From: Ramlibacter agri
GTDB taxonomy: Bacteria; Pseudomonadota; Gammaproteobacteria; Burkholderiales; Burkholderiaceae_C
NCBI RefSeq assembly: GCF_012927085.1
Contig: NZ_JABBFX010000001.1
Coordinates: forward strand, 3,658,001-3,722,000
Direction of reading: 5' to 3'
DNA: 64,000 bases
Part shown: positions 1-7,800 of the stretch, in pieces
Layout of the letters: each line of letters starts with the position of its first letter
Position numbering within the stretch: position 1 is the first letter of the stretch
The notes under the pieces: generated by a model
Databases searched by the model: none
What the model was told of the DNA's origin: nothing
Seen by the model: only the letters and a program-made list of their open reading frames with translations
Program-made: the position numbers and the translations under genes

Positions 1-152
1 GCCAGCCGGAAGCCTTCATCCAGAACAAGCAGGGCATGTTCGCGCCGGACGGCAGCATCGCGATCGAGGACACCAAGCAGTTCCTGGGCAAGTTCCTGGA
101 CCGCTTCGCCGACTGGGTGAAGCACCACGCGGATCGCGTGGCGAACAAGTGA
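1..152 (+). CDS. C-terminal end of an NAD(P)H-dependent FMN reductase-like protein (partial)
   Basis: Only the last 49 codons are inside the window, in the frame that ends with TGA at 150-152. The visible residues (FAPDGSIAIEDTKQFLGKF, then DRFADWVKHHADRVANK) resemble the C-terminus of the small flavodoxin-fold NADPH-dependent FMN reductase family (ChrR/YieF type), where a similar stretch follows the last core strand. Family assignment rests on this tail alone, so substrate and exact subfamily are open. A terminator hairpin follows directly. Confidence 0.6.
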   Translation, partial: QPEAFIQNKQGMFAPDGSIAIEDTKQFLGKFLDRFADWVKHHADRVANK

Positions 153-157
153 CATGA

Positions 158-187
158 AAAAGGCCCGCGCGACGCGGGCTGTTTCCT
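158..187 (+). terminator. Rho-independent terminator after the flavin reductase-like gene
   Basis: GCCCGCG at 163-169 pairs with CGCGGGC at 173-179 around a three-base loop, followed by TGTTT. An A-run lies on the other side, so the hairpin could also act on minus-strand transcripts leaving the Fic gene. Confidence 0.6.
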
Positions 188-217
188 GTCATCCCGGCGG
201 ACGCCGGGATCCAAGGA
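188..217. repeat. REP-like palindrome, copy A
   Basis: ATCCCGGCG at 191-199 and CGCCGGGAT at 202-210 form a perfect 9-bp stem with a 2-base loop, framed by GTC and CCAAGG. Copies at 23553-23582 and 43049-43077 share the same frame (GTCAT, stem, CCATGG or CCAGG). All three sit at 3' ends of genes; this one abuts the Fic stop codon. Confidence 0.6.
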
Positions 218-1348
218 TCACGTTGCGGGAACCCAGCCGGGCAGGTTCACGTAATAGCGCGTGGAACGGCCTCCGCCCACCTGCTGCAGCACGCCGAGCG
301 CGTCGAGTGCGATCAGCTCACGCGATGCCGTGGGGCGGGACGTGCCGGTCAGGCCGACGTACTTTCGGGTGTTCATGCCGCCCTCGAAGCCGCCCGAGCC
401 TGCATCAAGCAGCAGATTGACTACCTTCTTCTGCCGCGCGTTCAGCTCCAGGCCCGCGTGGCTGGCCCAGAAGCGGGCTTTCTCCAGCGAGGTGTCGACG
501 ACCTTGCTGGCGGCCTCCCAGGCAGCACCCACCTGGGCCACGAACCACGTCATCCACGGCGTGACGTCCAGGCTGCCGTGCTGGGCGCGGCCCAGCTCGC
601 CGTAGTACGCCTCCCGCTGTTCGAGCAGGCGCTGCGAGATCCGGAGCAAGCGCGAGGTCTCGCCGGCGTCGCGTGCCAGGCACAAGTCAACGATGTTGCG
701 GCCGACCCGCCCGTTGCCGTCATCGAACGGGTGGATGGTCTCGAACCACAGGTGCGACAGCGCGGCCTTCACGAGGCTGTCCTGCTCGCTGGCGTTGAAC
801 CAGTCCAGGAACAGCTGCATTTGCGCAGCGACTCGTTCGGCCGCTGGGGCCTCGTAGTCCACCGTCTCGCGGCCCGCCGGACCACTGACGACCTGCATCG
901 CTTCCGTGCGATAGGCGGCCGTCTGCACCCGCCGCATGCCGGAGAAGCCCGTGGGGAAGAGAGCCACCTGCCAAGCCTGAAGCCGCTCGTGCGTCAAGGC
1001 CTCCGTTGCCTTGACGACCGCGTCGTCCATGATGCTCAGGAGCCCGTCGACGTGCCGCGGCGCCGCGGGCCCCCGGAACGCTGCCGCGGCGCCCAGCCGC
1101 TGGGCAACCGAGGAGCGCACGGCCAGCAGGTCCAGTTGCTCGCCTTCGATCGCCGCAGTGGCCACGGCGTCCTGCGCCCATGCTTCGGCGGCCAGCTCCT
1201 GGCGCTCCCGGAAACCAAGGACCGCGAGCTTGCCCTCCACGAGGCCCTGGGCCCGGCGCGCCAGGCCGACGTCCTGCGCAACCCGGGCCGCGTCGAAGCG
1301 GAGCTCGGGCCAGCCGTCGTGCTGCCAGATGTAGCGAGGCGATTCCAT
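218..1348 (-). CDS. Fic family protein AMPylator (DUF4172-type N-terminus)
   Basis: This 376-residue protein has the complete Fic motif HPFDDGNGRVGR at residues 206-217, with the catalytic His206 and the residues that hold the phosphates of ATP, so AMP transfer to a protein target is expected. The N-terminal region resembles DUF4172. Residues 64-69 (TAAIEG) fit the inhibitory motif (S/T)xxxE(G/N), placed before the Fic core as in class II, self-inhibited Fic proteins. The last 75 residues look like a winged helix (NTRKYVGLTGTSRPTASREL), so the protein may also bind DNA. The target is unknown and no antitoxin gene lies beside it. The start ATG is at 1346-1348; no clear Shine-Dalgarno precedes it. 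Confidence 0.88.
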   Translation of the reverse strand: MESPRYIWQHDGWPELRFDAARVAQDVGLARRAQGLVEGKLAVLGFRERQELAAEAWAQDAVATAAIEGEQLDLLAVRSSVAQRLGAAAAFRGPAAPRHVDGLLSIMDDAVVKATEALTHERLQAWQVALFPTGFSGMRRVQTAAYRTEAMQVVSGPAGRETVDYEAPAAERVAAQMQLFLDWFNASEQDSLVKAALSHLWFETIHPFDDGNGRVGRNIVDLCLARDAGETSRLLRISQRLLEQREAYYGELGRAQHGSLDVTPWMTWFVAQVGAAWEAASKVVDTSLEKARFWASHAGLELNARQKKVVNLLLDAGSGGFEGGMNTRKYVGLTGTSRPTASRELIALDALGVLQQVGGGRSTRYYVNLPGWVPAT

Positions 1349-1361
1349 GGCCTATTCGCAT

Positions 1362-1445
1362 CAGATATTGAGTCGAATATAGCCGTCAATCGACTCATGA
1401 GTCGAAAAGGCGTTTATTCCAATCAAAATCTGAGTCGAAAAGGCG
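1362..1445 (-). promoter_or_regulatory. Operator-like repeat array upstream of the Fic gene
   Basis: The heptamer GAGTCGA occurs at 1370, 1399 and 1432, and inverted as TCGACTC at 1390. Together they make a perfect 16-bp palindrome TCGACTCATGAGTCGA (1390-1405) and a 15-bp direct repeat TGAGTCGAAAAGGCG (1398-1412 and 1431-1445, 33 bp apart, about three helical turns). On the minus strand a possible TTGACG (1384-1389) and TATCTG (1362-1367) lie between them with a 16-base spacer, as does TATATT at 1376-1381. The layout suggests a cooperative repressor site. The binding protein is unknown; autoregulation by the Fic winged helix is an inference. Confidence 0.5.
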
Positions 1446-1465
1446 ACTGGATGGGTTCTCCCAGC

Positions 1466-1498
1466 AAAAAGCCCCTCGCTGCCAGGGCAGGAGGGGCT
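1466..1498 (-). terminator. Rho-independent terminator of azoR
   Basis: Read on the minus strand, AGCCCCTC (1491-1498) and GAGGGGCT (1470-1477) pair and are followed by TTTTT, 41 bases beyond the azoR stop codon. It separates azoR from the Fic gene. Confidence 0.75.
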
Positions 1499-1538
1499 GC
1501 GCGGCCCAGCCGGCGTGAGCCGGAGGAACCGGACGGCG

Positions 1539-2189
1539 TCAGGCGCGAATGGCCTTCGCCGCTTCGTTCGCGGCAACTTGCGCATGCGTCCGGATCTCGC
1601 CGTCCGCCGCCGCCAGGGCCTTGGCCTTCGCCTCTTCACCCATGGCCACGCCTTCGGCACGCACGAAGCGCACGTCGGTGATGCCCAGGAAGCCGAACAC
1701 CGTCTTCAGGTAGCTTTCCTGGTGGTCCAGGCCGGCCAGCGCCGGGTTGGTCGAGTACACGCCGCCGCGGGTGGAAGCCACGATCACCGTCTTGCCGCCG
1801 GCCAGGCCTTGCGGGCCCTTCTCGGTGTACTTGAAGGTGCGGCCGGCCTGCGCGATGCGGTCGATCCAGGCCTTCAGCTGGCTGGGGATCGAGAAGTTGT
1901 ACATGGGGGCGCCCACCACGATCACGTCCGCGGCCAGGAACTGGCTCACCAGCTGCTCGGACACGACGTTCTCGCGCTTCTGCACTTCGCTCAGGTCCGG
2001 GGCGTCCACGCCCAGGCGGAAGCCCAGCGAATCCATGTTCAGGTGGCTCGGCGCGTCCTTGGCCAGGTCGAGGTGTTCGACGGTCGTGCCGGGATGGTTC
2101 GCCTTCCACTGGCCCACCACGCGGCGCGTGAGTTCGCGCGAAACGGAGTTGGCGGCGAGGGGACTGGAATCGATTTGCAGCAGTTTCAA
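1539..2189 (-). CDS. azoR: FMN-dependent NADH:quinone oxidoreductase / azoreductase
   Basis: Flavodoxin-fold enzyme of 216 residues that uses NADH to reduce quinones and azo bonds in the cytoplasm. The N-terminus [19 protein letters not shown] and the segment [19 protein letters not shown] are typical of AzoR, where they contact FMN. I chose the TTG at 2187-2189 as start because GGAGAAG lies seven bases before it and it aligns with the family's usual MKLL start; a longer frame reaches 2324 but would overlap the divergent regulator's promoter. The gene is divergent from a LysR gene, the usual arrangement for a quinone- or oxidant-responsive pair, and ends at its own terminator. Confidence 0.92.
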   Translation of the reverse strand: MKLLQIDSSPLAANSVSRELTRRVVGQWKANHPGTTVEHLDLAKDAPSHLNMDSLGFRLGVDAPDLSEVQKRENVVSEQLVSQFLAADVIVVGAPMYNFSIPSQLKAWIDRIAQAGRTFKYTEKGPQGLAGGKTVIVASTRGGVYSTNPALAGLDHQESYLKTVFGFLGITDVRFVRAEGVAMGEEAKAKALAAADGEIRTHAQVAANEAAKAIRA

Positions 2190-2304
2190 GGTCTTCTCCT
2201 GTTCGGTGGGAGCGCCAGCGCTCCCCGTGGGAATGAATTGTGGGGATCCATCAATCCCTTGATAAGACGGCAATTTCGGGTTGGATTGTTCTATCCTTGG
2301 AACG

Positions 2305-3216
2305 ATGCAGGACTTGAACGACATGTACTACTTCGCCGAAGTGGTCGACCAGGGCGGCTTCGCGGCCGCCGGCCGGGCGCTGGGCATCCCCAAGTCCAAG
2401 CTGTCCCGCCGGGTCGCCGACCTGGAAGCGCGGCTGGGCGTGCGGCTCTTGCAGCGCACCACCCGCAAGCTGTCGCTGACCCAGGCGGGCGAGATCTACC
2501 ACCGGCATTGCGTGGCCATGCGCGAGCAGGCCGAGGCCGCCGACGAGGCGGTGGCCCGGGTGCAGACCGAGCCGCGCGGCACGGTGCGCGTCACCTGCCC
2601 GGTGACCCTGGCGCAGACCACGATCGGGCCGGTGCTGCCGCGCTTCCTGGCGGCGCATCCGCAGGTGCGCATCGAGATGCAAGTCACCAACCGGGTGGTC
2701 GACCTGGTGCAGGAAGGCGTGGACGTGGCGCTGCGCGTGCGCTCCACCCTGGACGACAGCGGCTCACTGGTGGTCAAGAACCTCGGGCCTACGGGCGGCC
2801 TGCTGCTTGCCAGCCCGCAGTTGCTGCAGCGCTTCGGCACGCCCGCCTCGCCCGATGAATTGCGCAACCTGCCGACGGTGGCGATGTCCGCCGCCGACGG
2901 CCGCGCGAGCTGGCGCCTGGTCGGTCCCAAGGGGGACGAGCACGAGTTCACCCACCATCCGGTCTATACCGCCGACGACCTGCTGACCTTGAAGTTCGCG
3001 GTCATGCAGGGCACCGGCTTCAGCATGCTGCCCGACTACATGTGCCAGGAGGAGATCGAGCGAGGCGAACTGGTGGAGGTGCTGCCAGGCTGGTCGCTGC
3101 CTTCGTCCAAGGTGCTGGCCGTCTTCCCCTCGCGCCGCGGCATGGTGCCGGCGGTGCGGCGCTTCCTCGACTTCCTCGGCGACAGCGTGAAGGGCCCGCA
3201 CATCTGCGACGTGTGA
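2305..3216 (+). CDS. LysR-family transcriptional regulator
   Basis: The 303-residue product has an N-terminal winged helix ([19 protein letters not shown], then [19 protein letters not shown]) and a C-terminal effector-binding domain of the CrgA/AaeR-like type, the usual length for the family. The ATG at 2305 gives [14 protein letters not shown], the normal family start; an in-frame alternative codon lies 24 bases upstream. It is divergent from azoR with about 115 bp between the starts, so it probably controls azoR and itself in response to a quinone or other electrophile. The ligand is inferred from context only. Confidence 0.9.
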   Translation: MQDLNDMYYFAEVVDQGGFAAAGRALGIPKSKLSRRVADLEARLGVRLLQRTTRKLSLTQAGEIYHRHCVAMREQAEAADEAVARVQTEPRGTVRVTCPVTLAQTTIGPVLPRFLAAHPQVRIEMQVTNRVVDLVQEGVDVALRVRSTLDDSGSLVVKNLGPTGGLLLASPQLLQRFGTPASPDELRNLPTVAMSAADGRASWRLVGPKGDEHEFTHHPVYTADDLLTLKFAVMQGTGFSMLPDYMCQEEIERGELVEVLPGWSLPSSKVLAVFPSRRGMVPAVRRFLDFLGDSVKGPHICDV

Positions 3217-3268
3217 TGGATGCCACGCCTGCGCCGCAAGGCGAGTCGTCCGGGTCCGCCAGGTAAAC

Positions 3269-4804
3269 TCAGCTGGCCTTCTTCTGCGCCTTTTGCGCAG
3301 CCTTTGCGGCTTTTGCGTCCTGGCTGTTCGGGCTTTTCTCCACGAGTGGCGCCCTAGCAATCGCGCGCTCGTAGACCTCCAGGTACTGCATCGCCGAATC
3401 CTCCCACCCGAAGTGCCGCGCCATGCCGTTCGCCTGGATCTTCCGCCAGCGCTGCGGCTCGCGCCAGGCGCGCAGAGCCCGCTGCACGGCGTCGTCCAGG
3501 CCGGCCGGGTCGACGCCGGTCATGATGAAGCCCGTGCCGTGCGCCGGGTCGGCGCTGACGTCGGTGACCGAGTCGAGCAGGCCGCCGACCGGCGCCACGA
3601 TCGGCGGCGTGCCGTAGGCCTGGCTGTACATCTGGTTCAGGCCGCAGGGCTCGAAGCGCGAAGGCATCAGGAAGGCATCGGCGCCGGCTTCGATCAGGTG
3701 CGCCAGCGACTCGTCGAAGCCCAGCGTCACCGCCACCTGCTTCGGATGTTTCTGCGCCGCTTCGCGCAACGCCTGCGCCAGCGCCGGGTCACCCTGGCCC
3801 AGCACCACCAGTTGCGCGCCCGCCTGCAGGATGCGCGGCAAGGTGGCGAGCACCAGGTCCACGCCCTTCTGCTGCGTGAGCCGGCTCACCAGCGAGAACA
3901 GCATGCACTTGGGTTCTGCCGGCAGGCCAACGCGCGCCTGCAGCGCCGCCTTGCACAGCGCCTTGCCTTGCAGGTTGTCGGCGTCGAAGTGGTGCGGCAG
4001 CAGCGGGTCGATGCCGGGGTTCCACTGCTTCGTGTCGATGCCGTTCAGGATGCCGCGCAGGTAGGGCGAGCGCGAGCGCAGCACGCCGTCCATGCCGACG
4101 CCATGCGCCTGCGTCTGGATCTCGCGCGCATAGGTCGGGCTGACGGTGGTGATGGCGTCGGAAAACTGCAGCGCCGCCTTCAGCATCGACAGCTGGCCCC
4201 AGAACTCCACGCCTTCCAGCGTGCGCCAGTGGTGCGGCACGTCCAGCAAATCGGCCGCCCCCATGGGGAACACGCCCTGGAAAGCGAGGTTGTGGATGGT
4301 GAACACCGAGGCGGCGGTGCGCTCCGGCAAGGGCGTGGAGCGCGCCTGTGCCAGGTACAGCGGCGCCAGCCCGCAGGGCCAGTCGTTGGCATGGACCACG
4401 TCGGCCATCCAGCCGTGCAGCGGCGAATGCGCCGTGCCCAGTTGCGCCGCCACGCGGCTCAGGAGGCCGAAGCGTAGCGCGTTGTCGTGGTAATCGTGGC
4501 CGCTCGCGTCGACGTAAGGCCCGCCGGGCCGCTGGTACAGGCCGGGACAGGCCAGCAGCAGCAAGGTGACGCCGTTGTCGGCCTTCACCGGCACCAGCTG
4601 CGCGGCCGGCCAGGGGCCCCACGCCGGCAGCTCGACGCCGTCGCCGATCTCGCCGGTGACCTTCATGCCGCGGTAGGCCGGCAGCAGCACGCGGACGTCG
4701 TGGCCCAGTGCGGCCAGGGTGGCGGGCAGGGCGCCGCTGACGTCGCCGAGGCCGCCGGTCTTGACCCAGGGCGCGCACTCGGGCGTGGCAAAGAGGATGT
4801 TCAT
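3269..4804 (-). CDS. glgA: Glycogen (starch) synthase, ADP-glucose dependent
   Basis: GT5-family enzyme of 511 residues that adds glucose from ADP-glucose to the non-reducing end of alpha-1,4-glucan. KTGGLGDV at residues 15-22 is the ADP-glucose-binding loop, and SRFEPCGLNQM carries the conserved C-terminal Glu. The protein ends in an unusual Ala/Lys-rich tail of about 20 residues (AKAAKAAQKAQKKAS). It is the last gene of the glg-tre operon; its ATG overlaps the TGA of malQ-treY as ATGA, which implies translational coupling. The gene is convergent with the LysR gene, 52 bp away. Confidence 0.95.
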   Translation of the reverse strand: MNILFATPECAPWVKTGGLGDVSGALPATLAALGHDVRVLLPAYRGMKVTGEIGDGVELPAWGPWPAAQLVPVKADNGVTLLLLACPGLYQRPGGPYVDASGHDYHDNALRFGLLSRVAAQLGTAHSPLHGWMADVVHANDWPCGLAPLYLAQARSTPLPERTAASVFTIHNLAFQGVFPMGAADLLDVPHHWRTLEGVEFWGQLSMLKAALQFSDAITTVSPTYAREIQTQAHGVGMDGVLRSRSPYLRGILNGIDTKQWNPGIDPLLPHHFDADNLQGKALCKAALQARVGLPAEPKCMLFSLVSRLTQQKGVDLVLATLPRILQAGAQLVVLGQGDPALAQALREAAQKHPKQVAVTLGFDESLAHLIEAGADAFLMPSRFEPCGLNQMYSQAYGTPPIVAPVGGLLDSVTDVSADPAHGTGFIMTGVDPAGLDDAVQRALRAWREPQRWRKIQANGMARHFGWEDSAMQYLEVYERAIARAPLVEKSPNSQDAKAAKAAQKAQKKAS

Positions 4805-7800
4805 GCAGGGGACTCCGGCTGCGCGACCAGCACGGCAAAGGGCAGGCCGCCGGCGCCTTCGAAAACGTTGTTCAGATCCAGGGTGGCGCCATCGCCCGCC
4901 GTTGCGGCGCAGTCGGCGCCCGTGAGCCAGTTGCGCCAGCGCCGGAAGCGGCGCAGCGCGCCATCGGGACCCAGGTGCAGCTGCGTGCCGCGCCAGAGCG
5001 CGGGTGACCAGCGCCCATCGTCGCCGCGGCACAAGGTATAGGTCAGGCGCGCCGCCACCACCAGCACCGCTTCGCCATCGCAGATGCGGGCGAAGGCCAG
5101 CGCGTGTTCGGCGGCGCCGCCTTCCACGCCCAGCGGCAGGTAGCTGGCCTCGCGGAACAGGGTCTTGCGCTCGCGCCGCAGCTGCAGCAAGCGCCAGGTG
5201 ACCAGCTGCTTCAACCGGCCATCGGCCACCGAGGCGTGCAGGGCGCGCCACTGCTCCGTGTCGGGATGGCCGTTCGCATAAAGCGCACGCAGGCCTTCCA
5301 GGTCCGCGGCCAGCTTGCCGAAATCCACGTGGCGCCGGTTGTCGGGGTCGACCAGGCTGAAGTTCCAATGCTCGCAGCCCTGGTACAGGTCCGGCACACC
5401 GGGCACCGTGTATTTCAGCGCCACCTGCGCCAGGCTGTTGCGGAAGCCGAAGGGCGCGATGCGCGCGGTGATCTTCTGCAGTTCGTCGGCGAAAGGCGTC
5501 GGCTGGCTGGAGCGCAGCACGCCGTCGACGTAGCGCTCCAGCGCGTCCTCGTACTCGCCTTCCGGGCAGACCCAGCTGGTGTTCTGCTTGGCTTCGCGCA
5601 CTGCCTTGCGCATGTAGTCCTGCACGCGGGTGCGGATGGATTCGCGCTCGGCCTCGCCCGGCGGTCGTGCCGGCCACAGGCCCACCAGGGTCTGGAACAG
5701 GAGCCAGACGTCGTTGCCGGTCGGCCAGGTTGCCTTGGAATTGCGCGTCACATACAGCTGCGCCCAGTGCGACAGGCGCAGCAGGCTGTCCTCCCACTGC
5801 GCCGGCATTTCGGACAGCACGTCGATGCGCGAGCGCAGGTCCTCGCCGCGCTTGCTGTCGTGCGTGGACGTGCCCAGCATGCAATGCGGCCGGTGCCGCT
5901 GGCGCGTGGCATTGGCGAAGTGGAAAGCCGCGATCGACACGCCGAAGCTGCGCGGGTCGCTGCCCACCTCGTTGAGCGACAGCAAGGGCAGGTAGCGGTA
6001 GAACGCCGTGTCCTCCATCGACTTCGCCGTCACCGGCGCGGTGTACTGCTGCCAGCGCGCGATGAAGCGCGCCCGCGGCCCGGCCGGCAGGTCCGCGCCT
6101 TCGCCTTCGCCCAGCAGCACTTCGCGCAGGTGGGCCAGCACCGTGGCCTCCGAGCCGCCCAGGCGGCGCTCGGCGGCGGAAATGGCCCAGTCGATGTGGC
6201 GGCGGTCCATCGCGCTGGCCGGCTCGCCGACGCGCAGGTAGGTGCGGTAGACCGGGAAGGCCGCGGCCACCTCGGCCAGCGCCCAGCGCAGGCGGTTGCG
6301 CGTGAAGTCCCAGCGGCGGCGGTTGCTGCGCGTCAGCCGGTACAGCGCGTGCGTCAGCCAGTTCAGCTCCGAGTACAGCGAGGTCTCGATGATCAGCCGC
6401 TTGCACTGGTACAGGATCTCGTCGAAGTCGGTGCTCTCGCCGGTGAAGGCGTGGTAGGCCGCGAGCAGCGCGTTCTCGTTGCGCCCTTCGACGAACAGGC
6501 CGTTGACCAGGCTGCCGAAGCGGTAGCCGGTGTCGCCGTGCACCGGCCAGTCCTCGGGCAGTGGCTCGTGCTCGGCCTGGATCTTTTCCACCAGCAGGTA
6601 CAGCGCGCGCGGATGGTGGCCGGCCACCTCGGCCTGGCCGGCGTAGCGCGCCTGCAGCTGCTCGAAGTAGTGCTGCGGGTCGCTCAAGCCGTCGGGGTGG
6701 TCGATGCGCAGTCCCGTGAGCATGCCGTCCTGCAGCCAGTGCAGCACCTTGCGGTGCGTGGCCTCGAATACCTCGGGCTTCTCCATGCGTAGCGCGGCCA
6801 GCGTGTTGACGTCGAAGAAGCGGCGGTAGTTGACGTCGTCGCTCGCCACCCGCCAGTCGGCGAGGCGGTAGGCCTGCGCGCGGATCAAGCGGTCCAGCGC
6901 GTCGAAGCTGGAGGGTTCGCCGGCCTGGCCGTTCAGGCGCTGCACGCAGGCCTCGATCCAGCGCGCCAGCCACTCGTGCCTCTGCGCCAGTCGCGCCAGT
7001 TGCCGCTTGTAGACGGCGCTGTCGCGCACGCGGGACGCGCGACCCTCGGGCGTGGGCACGTCGCGCGAGGGCAGGCGGCCGAAGGAGTCGAGCAGGGCGC
7101 CCACCACCGCATGGCTGTCGCCCTCGCTGTCGTCGCGCGCGGGCGGCGCGGGCAGGGTCGCCAGGATCTCCGGGTAGCTGGCCGGGTCCAGCGGGAAGCG
7201 ATGGTCCCAGTAGTGCAGGCGGAACTCGCCGTCCTCGGGCGCGAAGTGCAGCTGGATCTCGCCGGCTTCCAGCACCTTGCCGTACTGGTCACCCAGCACC
7301 GGCAGCAGCAGTCGGCCGGCCAGGTCCGGCTGCGCCGGGTTCCATTCGATGTCGAAGAACTCCGCGTGCGGCGAGCCGCGTCCGTGCTCCAGCACGTCCA
7401 GCCACCAGGCGTTGTCCGCTTCCAGCACGCCCATGTGATTGGGCACGACGTCGAGGATCTGCCCCATGCCGTTGCGGCGCAAGGCCTGGCACAGGCGCCC
7501 ATGCGCTACTTCGTCGCCCACTTCGGGATTGAGTTCGCCGTGGTCGACGATGTCGTAGCCATGGGTGCTGCCAGGCCGCGCGCGCAGGTAGGGCGAGCTA
7601 TAGAGGTGGCTCACGCCCATCGCCCGCAGGTAGGGGATGGCCTGTGTGACCTGTTCGAAGGTGTTGCCCTTGTGGAACTGCACGCGATAGGTGCCGCAGG
7701 GAATGAGCGCGGTGTCCAGCGCCGGCAGCTCTCGCGGTGCCTGCGCGGCGATGCTGGGGCCGCTGCGCGCTTCGCGCAGCACCTGTGTCACCGAGGCCCA

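Noticed and set aside
458..1681. Long plus-strand frame opposite the Fic gene
   Set aside because: High-GC shadow of the Fic gene; its residues show no domain and lack a ribosome site.
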